Positions 43,775 through 54,700 of a stretch of DNA of 57,883 nucleotides are shown here, piece by piece (position 1 is the first letter of the stretch; every line of letters begins with the position of its first letter). The notes under the pieces are model-generated. The model searched no databases. It had not been told where the DNA came from and worked only from the letters and a program-made list of their open reading frames with translations. The translations under genes and the position numbers were made by a program. The stretch spans positions 1-57,883 of the forward strand of contig NZ_JAAMQI010000026.1 of assembly GCF_013523165.1 (NCBI RefSeq). Direction: 5' to 3'. The stretch is from Pseudomonas entomophila. GTDB taxonomy: Bacteria; Pseudomonadota; Gammaproteobacteria; Pseudomonadales; Pseudomonadaceae.

Positions 43775-44956
43775 CTAGACCACCTGCGCGGCCGCGTAGG
43801 CCGAGGCCCAGGCCCACTGGAAGTTGAACCCGCCCAGGTGGCCGCTGACGTCCAGCACTTCGCCGATGAAGTACAACCCAGGGCTTTTCAGCGACTCCAT
43901 GCTTTTGGACGACACTTCGCGCGTATCGACGCCGCCCAGGGTCACTTCGGCAGTGCGGTAGCCCTCGGTGCCTGCCGGCACCAGTTGCCAGGCCGACAGC
44001 CGCTCGGCAACCTGCGCCAGCTCGGCGGGCGTGTACTGCTTCAGCGGCTTGGAGACGAACCACTGTTCGGCCAGCAGGTGGGCGAGCTTGCGCGTGAACA
44101 CCTCCGCCAGCACGGTCTTGAGCTCGGTGTTGGGGCGCTCGGCCTGCTGCTCGCGCAGCCACGCCAGTGCGTCACGATCGGGCAGCAGGTCGATCTCGAC
44201 CGTGTCGCCCGCCTTCCAGAACGACGAGATCTGCAGGATGGCCGGGCCGCTGAGGCCCCGGTGCGTGAACAGCAGGTTCTCCCGGAAGCTCATGCCGTTG
44301 CAGCTGGCCGTGCAGTCCAGGGACGTGCCTGACAGTTCGCTGCAGAGTGCCTTGAGCTGGGGCTCGGTGATGATGAACGGCACCAGGGCGGCGCAGGTCG
44401 GCAGCACGGTGTGCCCGAACTGGCGTGCGACCTGGTAGCCGAAGCCAGTCGCGCCCAGGGTCGGGATCGACAGCCCGCCAGTGGCGATCACCAGCGACTG
44501 GCAGGCGAACGGCCCGGCGCTGGTCTGCAGGCGATAACCCTCTTCCAGGCGTTCGATCTGGTCGATCCGGGTGTTCATGCGCAGTTCGGCGCCGGCCTGG
44601 TCACACTCGTTCAGCAGCAGCTCGAGGATGTCGCTGGACTTGTTGTCGCAGAACAGCTGGCCCAGCTTCTTCTCGTGATAGGGCACGCCGTGCCGCGCCA
44701 CCAGCTCGATGAAGTCCCATTGGGTGTAGCGCGCCAAGGCCGACTTGCAGAAGTGCGGGTTCTGCGACAGGAAGTTGGCCGGCTCGGTGTACAGGTTGGT
44801 GAAGTTGCAGCGACCGCCGCCGGACATGAGGATCTTCTTGCCGGGCTTGTTGGCGTGGTCGAGCACCAGCACCTGCCGTCCACGGTAGGCAGCGAGGTGG
44901 GCGCACATCAGGCCGGCGGCGCCGGCACCGAGGATGATGACATCGGTGGTTTGCAC
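43775..44956 (-). CDS. YhiN/HI0933-type NAD(P)/FAD-dependent oxidoreductase (GTG start)
   Basis: A 393-residue flavoprotein. The FAD fold is at the N-terminus (VIILGAGAAGLMCAHLAA), then KKILMSGGGRCNFTN, the signature of the HI0933/YhiN family, and the FAD-closing block LYFIGEVLDVSGHLGGFNFQWAW at the C-terminus. Reaction and substrate are unknown. The GTG at 44956 is chosen because AAGGA precedes it and the fold starts immediately; upstream open frame runs into the REP pair and is not coding. Confidence 0.9.
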   Translation of the reverse strand: MQTTDVIILGAGAAGLMCAHLAAYRGRQVLVLDHANKPGKKILMSGGGRCNFTNLYTEPANFLSQNPHFCKSALARYTQWDFIELVARHGVPYHEKKLGQLFCDNKSSDILELLLNECDQAGAELRMNTRIDQIERLEEGYRLQTSAGPFACQSLVIATGGLSIPTLGATGFGYQVARQFGHTVLPTCAALVPFIITEPQLKALCSELSGTSLDCTASCNGMSFRENLLFTHRGLSGPAILQISSFWKAGDTVEIDLLPDRDALAWLREQQAERPNTELKTVLAEVFTRKLAHLLAEQWFVSKPLKQYTPAELAQVAERLSAWQLVPAGTEGYRTAEVTLGGVDTREVSSKSMESLKSPGLYFIGEVLDVSGHLGGFNFQWAWASAYAAAQVV

Positions 44957-45040
44957 GGGGGGTCCTTGGTGAGGAAAAGGGTGGATATGGGGGCGGGGGT
45001 GTCTTTCGGTCCGGCAGAGGGCAAGAGGCCAGGGTGATAC

Positions 45041-45159
45041 GGCCCCTACGGGCCCGATCGCTGGCAAGCCAGCTCCCACAAGGGGCTGGCTCGAATGCGA
45101 TCAGTGCTGCGCATGCTCGTGTGGGAGCTGGCTTGCCGGCGATCGGGCCTGAAAGGCCC
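45041..45159. repeat. Inverted REP pair upstream of the YhiN-like gene
   Basis: Element one (45041-45082) reads CGATCGCTGGCAAGCCAGC, then TCCCACAAG. Element two (45117-45159) is its inverted counterpart, GTGGGAGCTGGCTTGCCGGC, then GATCGGGCC. The 34-bp spacer is unique. This is the common REP sequence of P. putida-group genomes, with a GGCAAGCC core palindrome, and differs from the GGGCCC-type at 22972-23392. It separates dbpA from the flavoprotein gene. Confidence 0.9.
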
Positions 45160-45187
45160 GCAAAGCCGACGCCTCGGGTCTTACCCC

Positions 45188-46573
<1,386 letters not shown>

Positions 46574-46630
46574 GAGACAGGCCTGAGAGCGAAAATGCCG
46601 CACAGTCTACCAGCCTCGCGACCTGTGTTT

Positions 46631-48058
46631 CTAAGCTTCGATCTCCGGTTCCGGACGAGGGGCACGCCTTCCGTCCGTCGGGGCCAGTTGCAGGAAGATC
46701 GCCGCCGCCAGCATCGACATCAGGCCAATGGTCAGGAAGGTCAACTGGAAGGCGCCCAGGGTGGTCTCGGCCGCATCGACGCCGCCGGCGGCAGTGAAAC
46801 CGCCGAGCAGCGCACCGGCGCAGGCCACGCCCAGGCTCAGCGCCAGTTGCGCCACCACCGACAGCAGGCTGTTGCCGCTGCTGGCGTTGGCGTCGTCCAG
46901 GTCGATCAGGGTCACGGTGTTCATGGCGGTGAACTGCATCGAGTTGATCGCCCCGAGAATGCCCAGCTGGACCAGCAGCAACCCATAGGGCGTCTGCTCG
47001 TCCACCAGGGCCAGGCTCGCCAGCATCAGGCCGAGCAGCAGGGTGTTGCCGGTCAGTACGATGCGGTAGCCCAGGCGCTCGATGATCGGCCGCGCCACCG
47101 ACTTGGCCAGCATCGCCGCGGCGGCCAGCGGGATCATGCTCATGCCCGCCTCGACGGGCGAATAGCCCAGTGCCACCTGCAGCAGCAACGGCACCAGGAA
47201 GGGCAGGGCGCCACTGCCCAGCCGCGCGAACAGGTTGCCGAGGATGCCGATGGCGAAGGTCCGCACGCGGAACAGCTGGGGCGAGAACAATGGGTCCGGG
47301 TCACGCCCGGCGCGCAGCCAGTAGGCCGCCAGGCAGGCCATGCCGGCGAACAGCAGCAGCATCACGCGCAGGTGCGGCAGGTGCAGCTCGCCCAGGCCTT
47401 CCATGGCGATGGTGATCAGCACCATCGCCGCGCCGAACAGCAGGAACCCCGGCCCGTCGAACGGCGTGCGTTCGGCGCCGCGCAAATCGGGGATCAGTTT
47501 CCACACCGCGTAGCACCCGAGCGCGCCGACCGGCAGGTTGAGCAGGAAGATCCAGTGCCAGCTCAGCACCTCCACCAGCCAGCCGCCGACCGTCGGGCCG
47601 AGCAAGGGGCCGAGCAGCCCGGGGATGGTGATGAAGCTCAGGATGCGCACCAGTTCCGAGCGCGGGTAGGCGCGCAGCACCACCAACCGCCCGACCGGCA
47701 GCATCAGGGCACCGCCCAGACCCTGGACCACCCGGGCGAACACCAGAAAGCCCAGGCTGTTGGCGGCCGCACAGAGCAGCGAGCCGAAGCTGAACAGCAG
47801 GATGGCGCTGAAGAAGATGCGCTTGGTGCCGAACCGGTCGGCGATCCAGCCCGAGGCCGGGATCAGCAGGGCCACCGTGAGCATGTAGGCGATGATCACC
47901 CCCTGCATGCGCAACGGGTTCTCGTCCAGCGAGGTGGCCATGGCCGGCAGCGCCGTGTTGAGGATGGTGCCGTCGAGCGACTGCATGAAGAAAGCGATGG
48001 CCACCACCCACGGAATCCAGCGGGCAGTGACCGGGTCCAGCGCGATGCGTTCGGGCAT
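46631..48058 (-). CDS. mdtD: DHA2-type multidrug efflux transporter (MdtD-like)
   Basis: A 475-residue major facilitator protein with about 14 helices. FFMQSLDGTILNTALPAMA is the first-helix motif of the DHA2 family. WIADRFGTKRIFF is the cytoplasmic MFS motif, and GPLLGPTVGGWLVE is the export motif C. It should export a drug or metabolite by proton antiport. It starts 21 bp after the TldE-like gene ends, so it is likely the third gene of a tldD-like/tldE-like/mdtD operon. Substrate unknown. Confidence 0.88.
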   Translation of the reverse strand: MPERIALDPVTARWIPWVVAIAFFMQSLDGTILNTALPAMATSLDENPLRMQGVIIAYMLTVALLIPASGWIADRFGTKRIFFSAILLFSFGSLLCAAANSLGFLVFARVVQGLGGALMLPVGRLVVLRAYPRSELVRILSFITIPGLLGPLLGPTVGGWLVEVLSWHWIFLLNLPVGALGCYAVWKLIPDLRGAERTPFDGPGFLLFGAAMVLITIAMEGLGELHLPHLRVMLLLFAGMACLAAYWLRAGRDPDPLFSPQLFRVRTFAIGILGNLFARLGSGALPFLVPLLLQVALGYSPVEAGMSMIPLAAAAMLAKSVARPIIERLGYRIVLTGNTLLLGLMLASLALVDEQTPYGLLLVQLGILGAINSMQFTAMNTVTLIDLDDANASSGNSLLSVVAQLALSLGVACAGALLGGFTAAGGVDAAETTLGAFQLTFLTIGLMSMLAAAIFLQLAPTDGRRAPRPEPEIEA

Positions 48059-48079
48059 GGTGGCCTCGTCGTCAGGGGG

Positions 48080-49411
48080 TCACAAGGTCAGGGTCAGGGC
48101 TTTGACCAGCGCACCTGGCAGATGACTCGATCCGGTCTGCCGCTGGCCGTAGGTGCTGGTCGACAGGATCAGCTCCCGCTCGCGGGTCAGCGCCTCCAGC
48201 TGGCTGCCGAGCAGGTCGTACAGGCTGTCGTCGAAACGCATGGTGGCGACCGGCGCCTGGAGTTGCCCGTTCTCCACCCAGAATGTGGCGAAGCGCGTCA
48301 GGCCGGTCATGCGGGCGGCAGGCAGGTCGGAATAGTTGAGGTACCAGAGGTTGCTGATGTAGAGGCCGGTGCCCAGCTGCGCGAGGAGGTCCGCCTGGGC
48401 CAGGGTGCCAGGGGCGAGGCTGAGCGCACACGGCGATTCGCCACTGTCGGCGCCATTGGCCGACAGGGCGAATTCGACGGCGCTGCGGGCGCTGACCAGG
48501 CGGCCGTCCGCGCAGCCCTGGTCGATCAGGCAGACGTCCTGGCGCGGTGAGCCTTCGTCGGAAAACGCCGGGCTCAACGAACCGCTGACCTGCTCGTGCA
48601 GCGAAACCATCGGCGCCAGGTGCGCCTCGCCAGCGTACAGCCGTTGCAGGGCGCTGTTCCCGCTGGCCAGGGCTTGCGCCGAGAAGCCGCCCCAGGCCAG
48701 CAGGCCGGCGATTTCGTCCAGCGCAGCCGGGGCCAGGTAGGCGCGGTAGCGGCCGGGCGCGAGTGTCACGGTCGGGCGGCCGAGGGCTTCGAGCTGCGTG
48801 CGGCACTGATCCATGCGTGCCGCGAAGGCGTCCGGGCACCAGGTTTGCCCGGCATGGTTGGCCTTTACCGCCTGGCCATTGGCGTGGAACACGCTCCAGT
48901 CCAGGTTGAAGCTGCTCGCCTCGTGCCAGCCCAGCGCGCCGGCCGAACTGGCGAAGCCCCGGCTGATCGGCCCGGCGGCGTAGATGCCGACCAGGTCCAG
49001 CCCATCGGCTGCGTGCTGCAGCTGGCTCAAGACCGTCTCGCCGTCAGGCAAGGGGTGCACCTGTTCGCTGACGCTCTGCCAGGCGCGGGCATCCAGGCTC
49101 AGCCACGGATCTTCGGGCAACAGGGGCAAGGTCTGGCGCAGTTGCGCCAGGGCCTCGTGCAGGCGCGCGCGGTCGAGCGCCGCCTCCCCGCACAGGGTGA
49201 AGGTCAGGTGCGCCTGGCGACCTGCTTGCAGCAGGCGCAGGTTGGCCGTGGCCTGCTCGACCTGGCCTGCCTGGCGTACCTTGGCGTGGTTGAAACGGAT
49301 GAACTGCGAGCACTCGGCGTCGTAGCCGAGCGTGAAGTGTTCGTCAGGGCGCAGGGCCTGGCGCAGGTCTTCGATCAAAGTGTCGAAACGATCGCGGGGG
49401 GTACGTTGCAT
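48080..49411 (-). CDS. TldE/PmbA-like metalloprotease subunit
   Basis: A 443-residue protein of the TldD/PmbA family without an HExxxH motif, as is normal for the TldE (PmbA) partner. FDTLIEDLRQAL at the start and the C-terminal TGLTRFATFWVENGQLQAPV, then MRFDDSLYDLLGSQLEAL, agree with the family. It probably pairs with the adjacent TldD-like protein to cleave unfolded peptides. Its start codon overlaps the TldD-like stop by 1 bp. The sequence does not look like canonical PmbA, so it is probably a paralogue. The canonical tldD and pmbA genes are expected elsewhere. Confidence 0.8.
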   Translation of the reverse strand: MQRTPRDRFDTLIEDLRQALRPDEHFTLGYDAECSQFIRFNHAKVRQAGQVEQATANLRLLQAGRQAHLTFTLCGEAALDRARLHEALAQLRQTLPLLPEDPWLSLDARAWQSVSEQVHPLPDGETVLSQLQHAADGLDLVGIYAAGPISRGFASSAGALGWHEASSFNLDWSVFHANGQAVKANHAGQTWCPDAFAARMDQCRTQLEALGRPTVTLAPGRYRAYLAPAALDEIAGLLAWGGFSAQALASGNSALQRLYAGEAHLAPMVSLHEQVSGSLSPAFSDEGSPRQDVCLIDQGCADGRLVSARSAVEFALSANGADSGESPCALSLAPGTLAQADLLAQLGTGLYISNLWYLNYSDLPAARMTGLTRFATFWVENGQLQAPVATMRFDDSLYDLLGSQLEALTRERELILSTSTYGQRQTGSSHLPGALVKALTLTL

Positions 49412-50853
49412 CAGGCCTGGCCTCCGAAGACGTCGATCTGGCTGAACAGGCACGCCGGCGACGCATGGCCGACGCGGATCACCTGGTTGGGTTCGCCCTT
49501 GCCGCAATTGGGCGTGCCGAGCACCTGCCGGGTCGAGGCATCGCCCACGCCGATCAGGCTGCGCCAGAAGCGCGCGGAAATGCCCCGGTAGTTGGGGTTC
49601 TTCACCACGCCCTTGAGCTCGCCGTCTTCGATCAACTGGCCCCATTCGCAGCCGAACTGGAACTTGTTGCGTGCATCGTCGATGGACCATGACCGGTTGG
49701 TGCGCATCAGGATGCCGCGCTCCACGCCGCCGATCAGCTGGTGCAGACGCTGCGTGCCTGGCTCGATGTTGAGGTTGGCCATGCGATCGATCGGTGCGCG
49801 GTTCCAACCGCAGGCACGGCTGTTGGCCACGCCATCGAGGCCCGAACGCGCCTGCGACAGGGCGCCGCCCAATGGGCGCAGCAGCACACCCTCGCGGATC
49901 AGGAACTGTTTGCTGGCGGGCGTACCGTCGTCATCGTGGCTGTAGCTGGCCAGTTCTTCGGGCAGTGTCGGGTCGAACGTCACGTCCAGCAGGGGTGAAC
50001 CGTAACGCAGGTGGCCGAAGTCCGCCGGGGTGATGAAGCTGGTGCCGGCGTAGTTGCGCTCGTCGCCGAGGATACGGTCCATCTCCAGCGGGTGGCCGAT
50101 CGACTCATGGATCTGCAGGCTCATCTGGTCCGGCATCAGCAACAGGTCACGGGTGCCGCTGGGCGTATTGGGCGCCAGCAGCAGTTGCAGCGCCTCGTCG
50201 GCCACCTGCGCGCCGGCACCGATCAGGCCGCAACGCTCGACCACCTCGGCCCCGCCCTGCTGGCCGAAGTTTTCCCGGCCCAGGGTGCGGCTCTGGCTGT
50301 CGCGGCCGTCGCTGGCGGTGACGCTCATGCCGGGGAACAGAAAGCGCTGTGCCTGGCGCAGCTCGGCACCGGCGCTGTTCAGGTAGATCTGTTCCACCTC
50401 GGTGATGCCCAGGCTCGCCTGCCAGTCCACCAGGCGTTGGTCCTTCGGCACCCTGGCCGACTCGTCCGACAGCAGTCCCAGCCAATGGCTCAAGGCAGGC
50501 AGCGGGTGATCGAGGTTGGGCGAAACATGATCGTGACGCGAGGTGGGCACCGGTTGGCCGCTGAGGTCGAGCAGGCTGAAGCGCGCGATCTGCCGCGCCA
50601 GTTGTTCGGCCTGCTCGAGCGCAGCCTGCAGCCCGGCCTGGGACAGGTCGGCGGTGGCGGCATAGGCCTCCACGCCCCGAAGCCGTACGGTGAGCATGGC
50701 GCCCTCGTCGCGGCTGATGAACGGCGGCTCCACGACGTTGCGGCGCACCGACAGGCTGTGCTGGGACTGGCGCACGTGGCGCAGGGAAAACACCTCGGCC
50801 GTGCTGCGCAACGCGGCGAAACGCTGGCGCAACTGGGCGCTGGACTCGAACAT
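49411..50853 (-). CDS. TldD-like zinc metalloprotease
   Basis: A 480-residue protein with the TldD zinc motif HESIGH (His249, Glu250, His254) and the C-terminal zinc Cys450 in TPNCGK. It keeps the family block SQIDVFGG at the end. With TldE it forms a heterodimer that degrades unfolded peptides and, in E. coli, matures microcin B17 and the CcdA antitoxin fragment. The ATG at 50853 begins MFESSAQLRQRFAAL and has an AAGGAGG upstream on the minus strand. It is the first gene of the putative operon with the TldE-like and MdtD-like genes. Confidence 0.84.
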   Translation of the reverse strand: MFESSAQLRQRFAALRSTAEVFSLRHVRQSQHSLSVRRNVVEPPFISRDEGAMLTVRLRGVEAYAATADLSQAGLQAALEQAEQLARQIARFSLLDLSGQPVPTSRHDHVSPNLDHPLPALSHWLGLLSDESARVPKDQRLVDWQASLGITEVEQIYLNSAGAELRQAQRFLFPGMSVTASDGRDSQSRTLGRENFGQQGGAEVVERCGLIGAGAQVADEALQLLLAPNTPSGTRDLLLMPDQMSLQIHESIGHPLEMDRILGDERNYAGTSFITPADFGHLRYGSPLLDVTFDPTLPEELASYSHDDDGTPASKQFLIREGVLLRPLGGALSQARSGLDGVANSRACGWNRAPIDRMANLNIEPGTQRLHQLIGGVERGILMRTNRSWSIDDARNKFQFGCEWGQLIEDGELKGVVKNPNYRGISARFWRSLIGVGDASTRQVLGTPNCGKGEPNQVIRVGHASPACLFSQIDVFGGQA

Positions 50854-51058
50854 GCAGACCTCCTTGGCAAGGCCGCGCGGCAGGCGCGACGCGGTGGCAG
50901 GTCTGGGAGTATGACCCAACCCGCCGTGAGGGTGGCGCGAATGCGGGGCGAGCAAGTGGCGTTTTCGGAAACTTCCTGCCTCCGTTTCGGAAGCGTAGGG
51001 CAGATTCACCTCTGGGGCGCGAGGTTGAATGAGGCTTCATTTCCAGAGGGGGCGTTCC

Positions 51059-51658
51059 ATGTCCACAGCCAGCACACCCGACACCGTCAAGCACCTGCCC
51101 GTTACATCGGTCGATGAGCCGATGTTCTTCGTGGTCTCGCCACGCAAGCTGATCATCATGAGCATTCTGACCGCTAGCTTCTATTCGCTGTACTGGTTCT
51201 ACCAGAACTGGCGCCTGTACAAGCGTCACAGCGGTGAGTCGCTCTGGCCACTGGTGCGAACGATCTTCGGGATTTTCTTCATCCATGGCCTGCTCAAGCG
51301 GGTCGACCGGCAGATCAAGCTGACGGGCAGGACCTACGGCTGGTCCCCCCTGTTGCTGACCTGCGCCATCTGGCTGCTGTGCATCGTGTATTACGCGCTG
51401 TCGATGCTCCAGGTGCTCGACCCTTCGCCACTGCGGGCAATGATAACGATCGTGCTGAGCACGGCGCTCGGGGTGTGGTGGAGCCTGACGGTTCAGCGAG
51501 CCATCAACTTCTGTGTCGGTGACCCGGAGGGCGAGAGCAACAGCGCGCTGTCGTGTGCCAATGGGGTGTGGATCCTACTGGGCCTGCTGATGTGGGCCCT
51601 TGCCTTGGCGCCGATACTGCTGACTCCCCAGGCGTCCTTCATCAGCGGCGGCTTCTGA
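51059..51658 (+). CDS. Small multi-pass membrane protein (DUF4234-like)
   Basis: A 199-residue protein with about four membrane helices (near residues 35-55, 75-90, 105-130 and 165-190). KLIIMSILTASFYSLYWFYQNW resembles the first helix of DUF4234-type proteins. Nothing catalytic is visible. The ATG at 51059 is preferred over one at 51029 because a GAGGGG lies upstream. It is divergent from the TldD-like gene over 205 bp and convergent with putA. Function unknown. Confidence 0.8.
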   Translation: MSTASTPDTVKHLPVTSVDEPMFFVVSPRKLIIMSILTASFYSLYWFYQNWRLYKRHSGESLWPLVRTIFGIFFIHGLLKRVDRQIKLTGRTYGWSPLLLTCAIWLLCIVYYALSMLQVLDPSPLRAMITIVLSTALGVWWSLTVQRAINFCVGDPEGESNSALSCANGVWILLGLLMWALALAPILLTPQASFISGGF

Positions 51659-51711
51659 CATCCAATCGCAGACGTGTCCATGCAAGCGCTTGAGAAACGG
51701 GTCGGATGGAA

Positions 51712-51749
51712 CGAAAAAAGCCGAAGCGACCAGGGGCCGCCTCGGCTTT
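51712..51749 (-). terminator. Rho-independent terminator of putA
   Basis: AAAGCCGAAGCG (51717-51728) pairs with CGCCTCGGCTTT (51738-51749) with one mismatch and a 9-nt loop. On the minus strand the hairpin is followed by CTTTTTTCG. It starts 19 bp after the putA stop. Confidence 0.88.
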
Positions 51750-51768
51750 CGACGTGTCGCCGTCAGTG

Positions 51769-54700
51769 TCAGCCGATGGTCATCAGGCTGGCGTTACCGC
51801 CTGCCGCTGCCGTGTTGACGCTGACTGCGCGCTCGATCACCAGGCGCTCCAGGGCGATCTGATGGTCGCCGCTGGACAGGCCCTGGACGCCGACGATCGC
51901 ACCGGCGCGCTTGGCCACTTGCTCGCAGATCGCGCGCAGCTGGTCGGAGTCACCGTGGTGCAGCACGGCGTCGAAGGCGACGTCGTCCTTGTGCCAGTCG
52001 GCGACCAGCTTGACCTTGGCCTGCACGTCCCGCGGCAGGCGCGCCCGCAGCGAGCGACCCGGTTCGCTGTCCTCGAACAGCGCCGAGCTGCCGACGGCCA
52101 GCACGGCCGCCAGTTGCGCCTGCAGGTCCGCTTCGCTGTCGGCCAGGCACAGCACGTGCTCGCGCGGCAGGATGGTGTAGCTGTTGCGCTCGCCGGTCGG
52201 GCCGGGCAGCAGACGGTTGATGCCGGTCTGCGACTGCTGGACGAAGCTGTCGCACAAGGCGGCCAGGTCGCTCAGCTGGTTGCTGGTCGCCCAGGCCTTG
52301 TAGCCCTGCAGCGGCTGGAGCAGCTGGGCGCGGGCCGGGTTGTCCAGCGGGGTGTCGCCATCGGTGCGCTCGAAGTGGCGCGAGATGGCGTCGGCCGGAC
52401 GGGTCGACAGCAGACGGAACAGGTACAGCGGGCCACCCGCTTTCGGGCCGGTGCCCGACAGGCCTTCGCCACCGAACGGCTGGACACCGACCACGGCACC
52501 GACGATGTTGCGGTTAACGTACATGTTGCCAGCGTTGACGTTCTCCACCACCTTGGCGATGGTTTCGTCGATCCGGGTATGCACGCCCAGGGTCAGGCCA
52601 TAGCCGGAGGCATTGATCTGCTCGATCAGCTGGTCGAGGTTGCGGCGGTTGTAGCGCACCACGTGCAGGACCGGGCCGAAGATCTCGCGTTGCAGCTCGT
52701 CGAGGCTTTCCAGCTCGATCAGGGTCGGCATGACGAAGGTGCCACGCTTGGACTCCTCGGCATCGGCCAGGGCCATCTGGTAGATGGAGCGGCCTTTGGC
52801 ACGCATGCCCTGGATGTGCTTCTCGATGCCCTGCTTGGCTTCGGCGTCGATCACCGGGCCGATGTCCACCGACAGGCGCTCGGGGTTGCCGAGGCGGCTC
52901 TGCGCCATGGCGCCCTTGAGCATTTCGATCACGCGGTCGGCAGCGTCTTCCTGAACACAGAGGACACGCAGCGCCGAGCAGCGCTGGCCGGCACTGTCGA
53001 AGGCCGACGACACCACGTCCACCACGACCTGCTCGGTCAGCGCGGAGGAGTCGACGATCATCGCGTTCTGGCCGCCGGTTTCGGCGATCAGCGGGATCGG
53101 ACGGCCCTGGGCGTCCAGGCGACCGGCGACGTTGCGCTGCAGCAGGCGAGCGACTTCGGTGGAACCGGTGAACATCACGCCCTTGACGCGATCGTCACCG
53201 ACCAGGCGCGCACCGACGGTTTCGCCGCGACCTGGCAGCAGTTGCAGCACGCCTTCCGGGATGCCGGCGTCCAGCAGCAGGCGCACGGCCTGGGCAGCGA
53301 TCAACGGGGTCTGTTCGGCGGGCTTGGCCAGCACCGGGTTGCCCGCGGCGAGGGCTGCGGCCACCTGGCCGGAGAAGATCGCCAGGGGGAAGTTCCACGG
53401 GCTGATGCAGACCACCGGGCCGAGCGGGCGATGGGCGTCGTTGCTGAAGTCGTTGCGTGCCTGCACGGCGTAGTAGCGCAGGAAGTCCACGGCTTCACGC
53501 ACTTCGGCGATGGCGTTGAGGTAGGTCTTGCCCGCCTCGCGCACCAGCAGGCCCATCAGCGGCTGGATCTCGGCTTCCATCAGGTCGGCAGCGCGTTCCA
53601 GGATGGCGGCACGTTCTGCAGGCGGCGTGGCCTGCCAGATCGGCGCAGCGCTGACGGCGCACTGGATGGCGTTGTCGGCGTCGGCGACGGTGGCCTCCTG
53701 CACATGGCCGACCACGTCACGGTGATCGGACGGGTTCAGGACCGGGGCAGCGGCTTCTTCGCTGGCGGCGCAGCCCAGCAGTGGCGCGGCTTTCCAGTCG
53801 GTGTGCGCGGTGGCCAGCAGGGCGCAGGACAGCGACGCCAGACGGTGCTCGTTGGACAGGTCGATGCCTGCCGAGTTGGCGCGCTCGGTGCCATACAGGT
53901 CACGCGGCAGCGGGATGCGTGGGTGTGGCAGGCCGATGCGGCCTTCCTGGGTACCCATGCGTTCGATGCTCAGGACCGGGTCGGCGACCAGTTCCTGGAT
54001 CGACAGGGTATGGTCGGCCACGCGGTTGACGAACGAGGTGTTGGCGCCGTTTTCCAGCAGGCGACGAACCAGGTAGGCCAGCAGCGTCTCATGGGTGCCG
54101 ACCGGTGCGTACACGCGGCAGGGACGGTTCAGCTTGCCATCGGCGATCTTGCCCACGACCTGCTCGTAGAGTGGCTCGCCCATGCCGTGCAGGCACTGGA
54201 ACTCGTACTGGCCGGGGTAGTAGTTCTGACCGGCGATGTGGTAGATGGCCGACAGCGTGTGGGCGTTGTGGGTGGCGAACTGCGGGTAGATGGCCTCTGG
54301 GACCGCCAGCAGCTTGCGTGCGCAGGCAACGTAGGAGACGTCGGTGTAGACCTTGCGGGTATAGACCGGGTAGCCCTCGAGGCCTTCGACCTGGGCGCGC
54401 TTGATCTCGCTGTCCCAGTAGGCGCCCTTGACCAGGCGGATCATCAAGCGATGACGGCTGCGCTTGGCCAGGTCGATGACGTAGTCGATCACGTGCGGGC
54501 AGCGCTTCTGGTAGGCCTGGATGACGAAGCCGATACCGTTCCAGCCGGCCAGCTGCGGCTCGAAGCACAGGCGCTCGAGCAGGTCCAGGGACAGTTCCAG
54601 GCGGTCGGCTTCCTCGGCGTCGATGTTCAGGCCGATGTCGTACTGCTTGGCCATCAGGGTGAGCGACAGCAGGCGCGGGTACAGCTCTTCCATCACGCGC

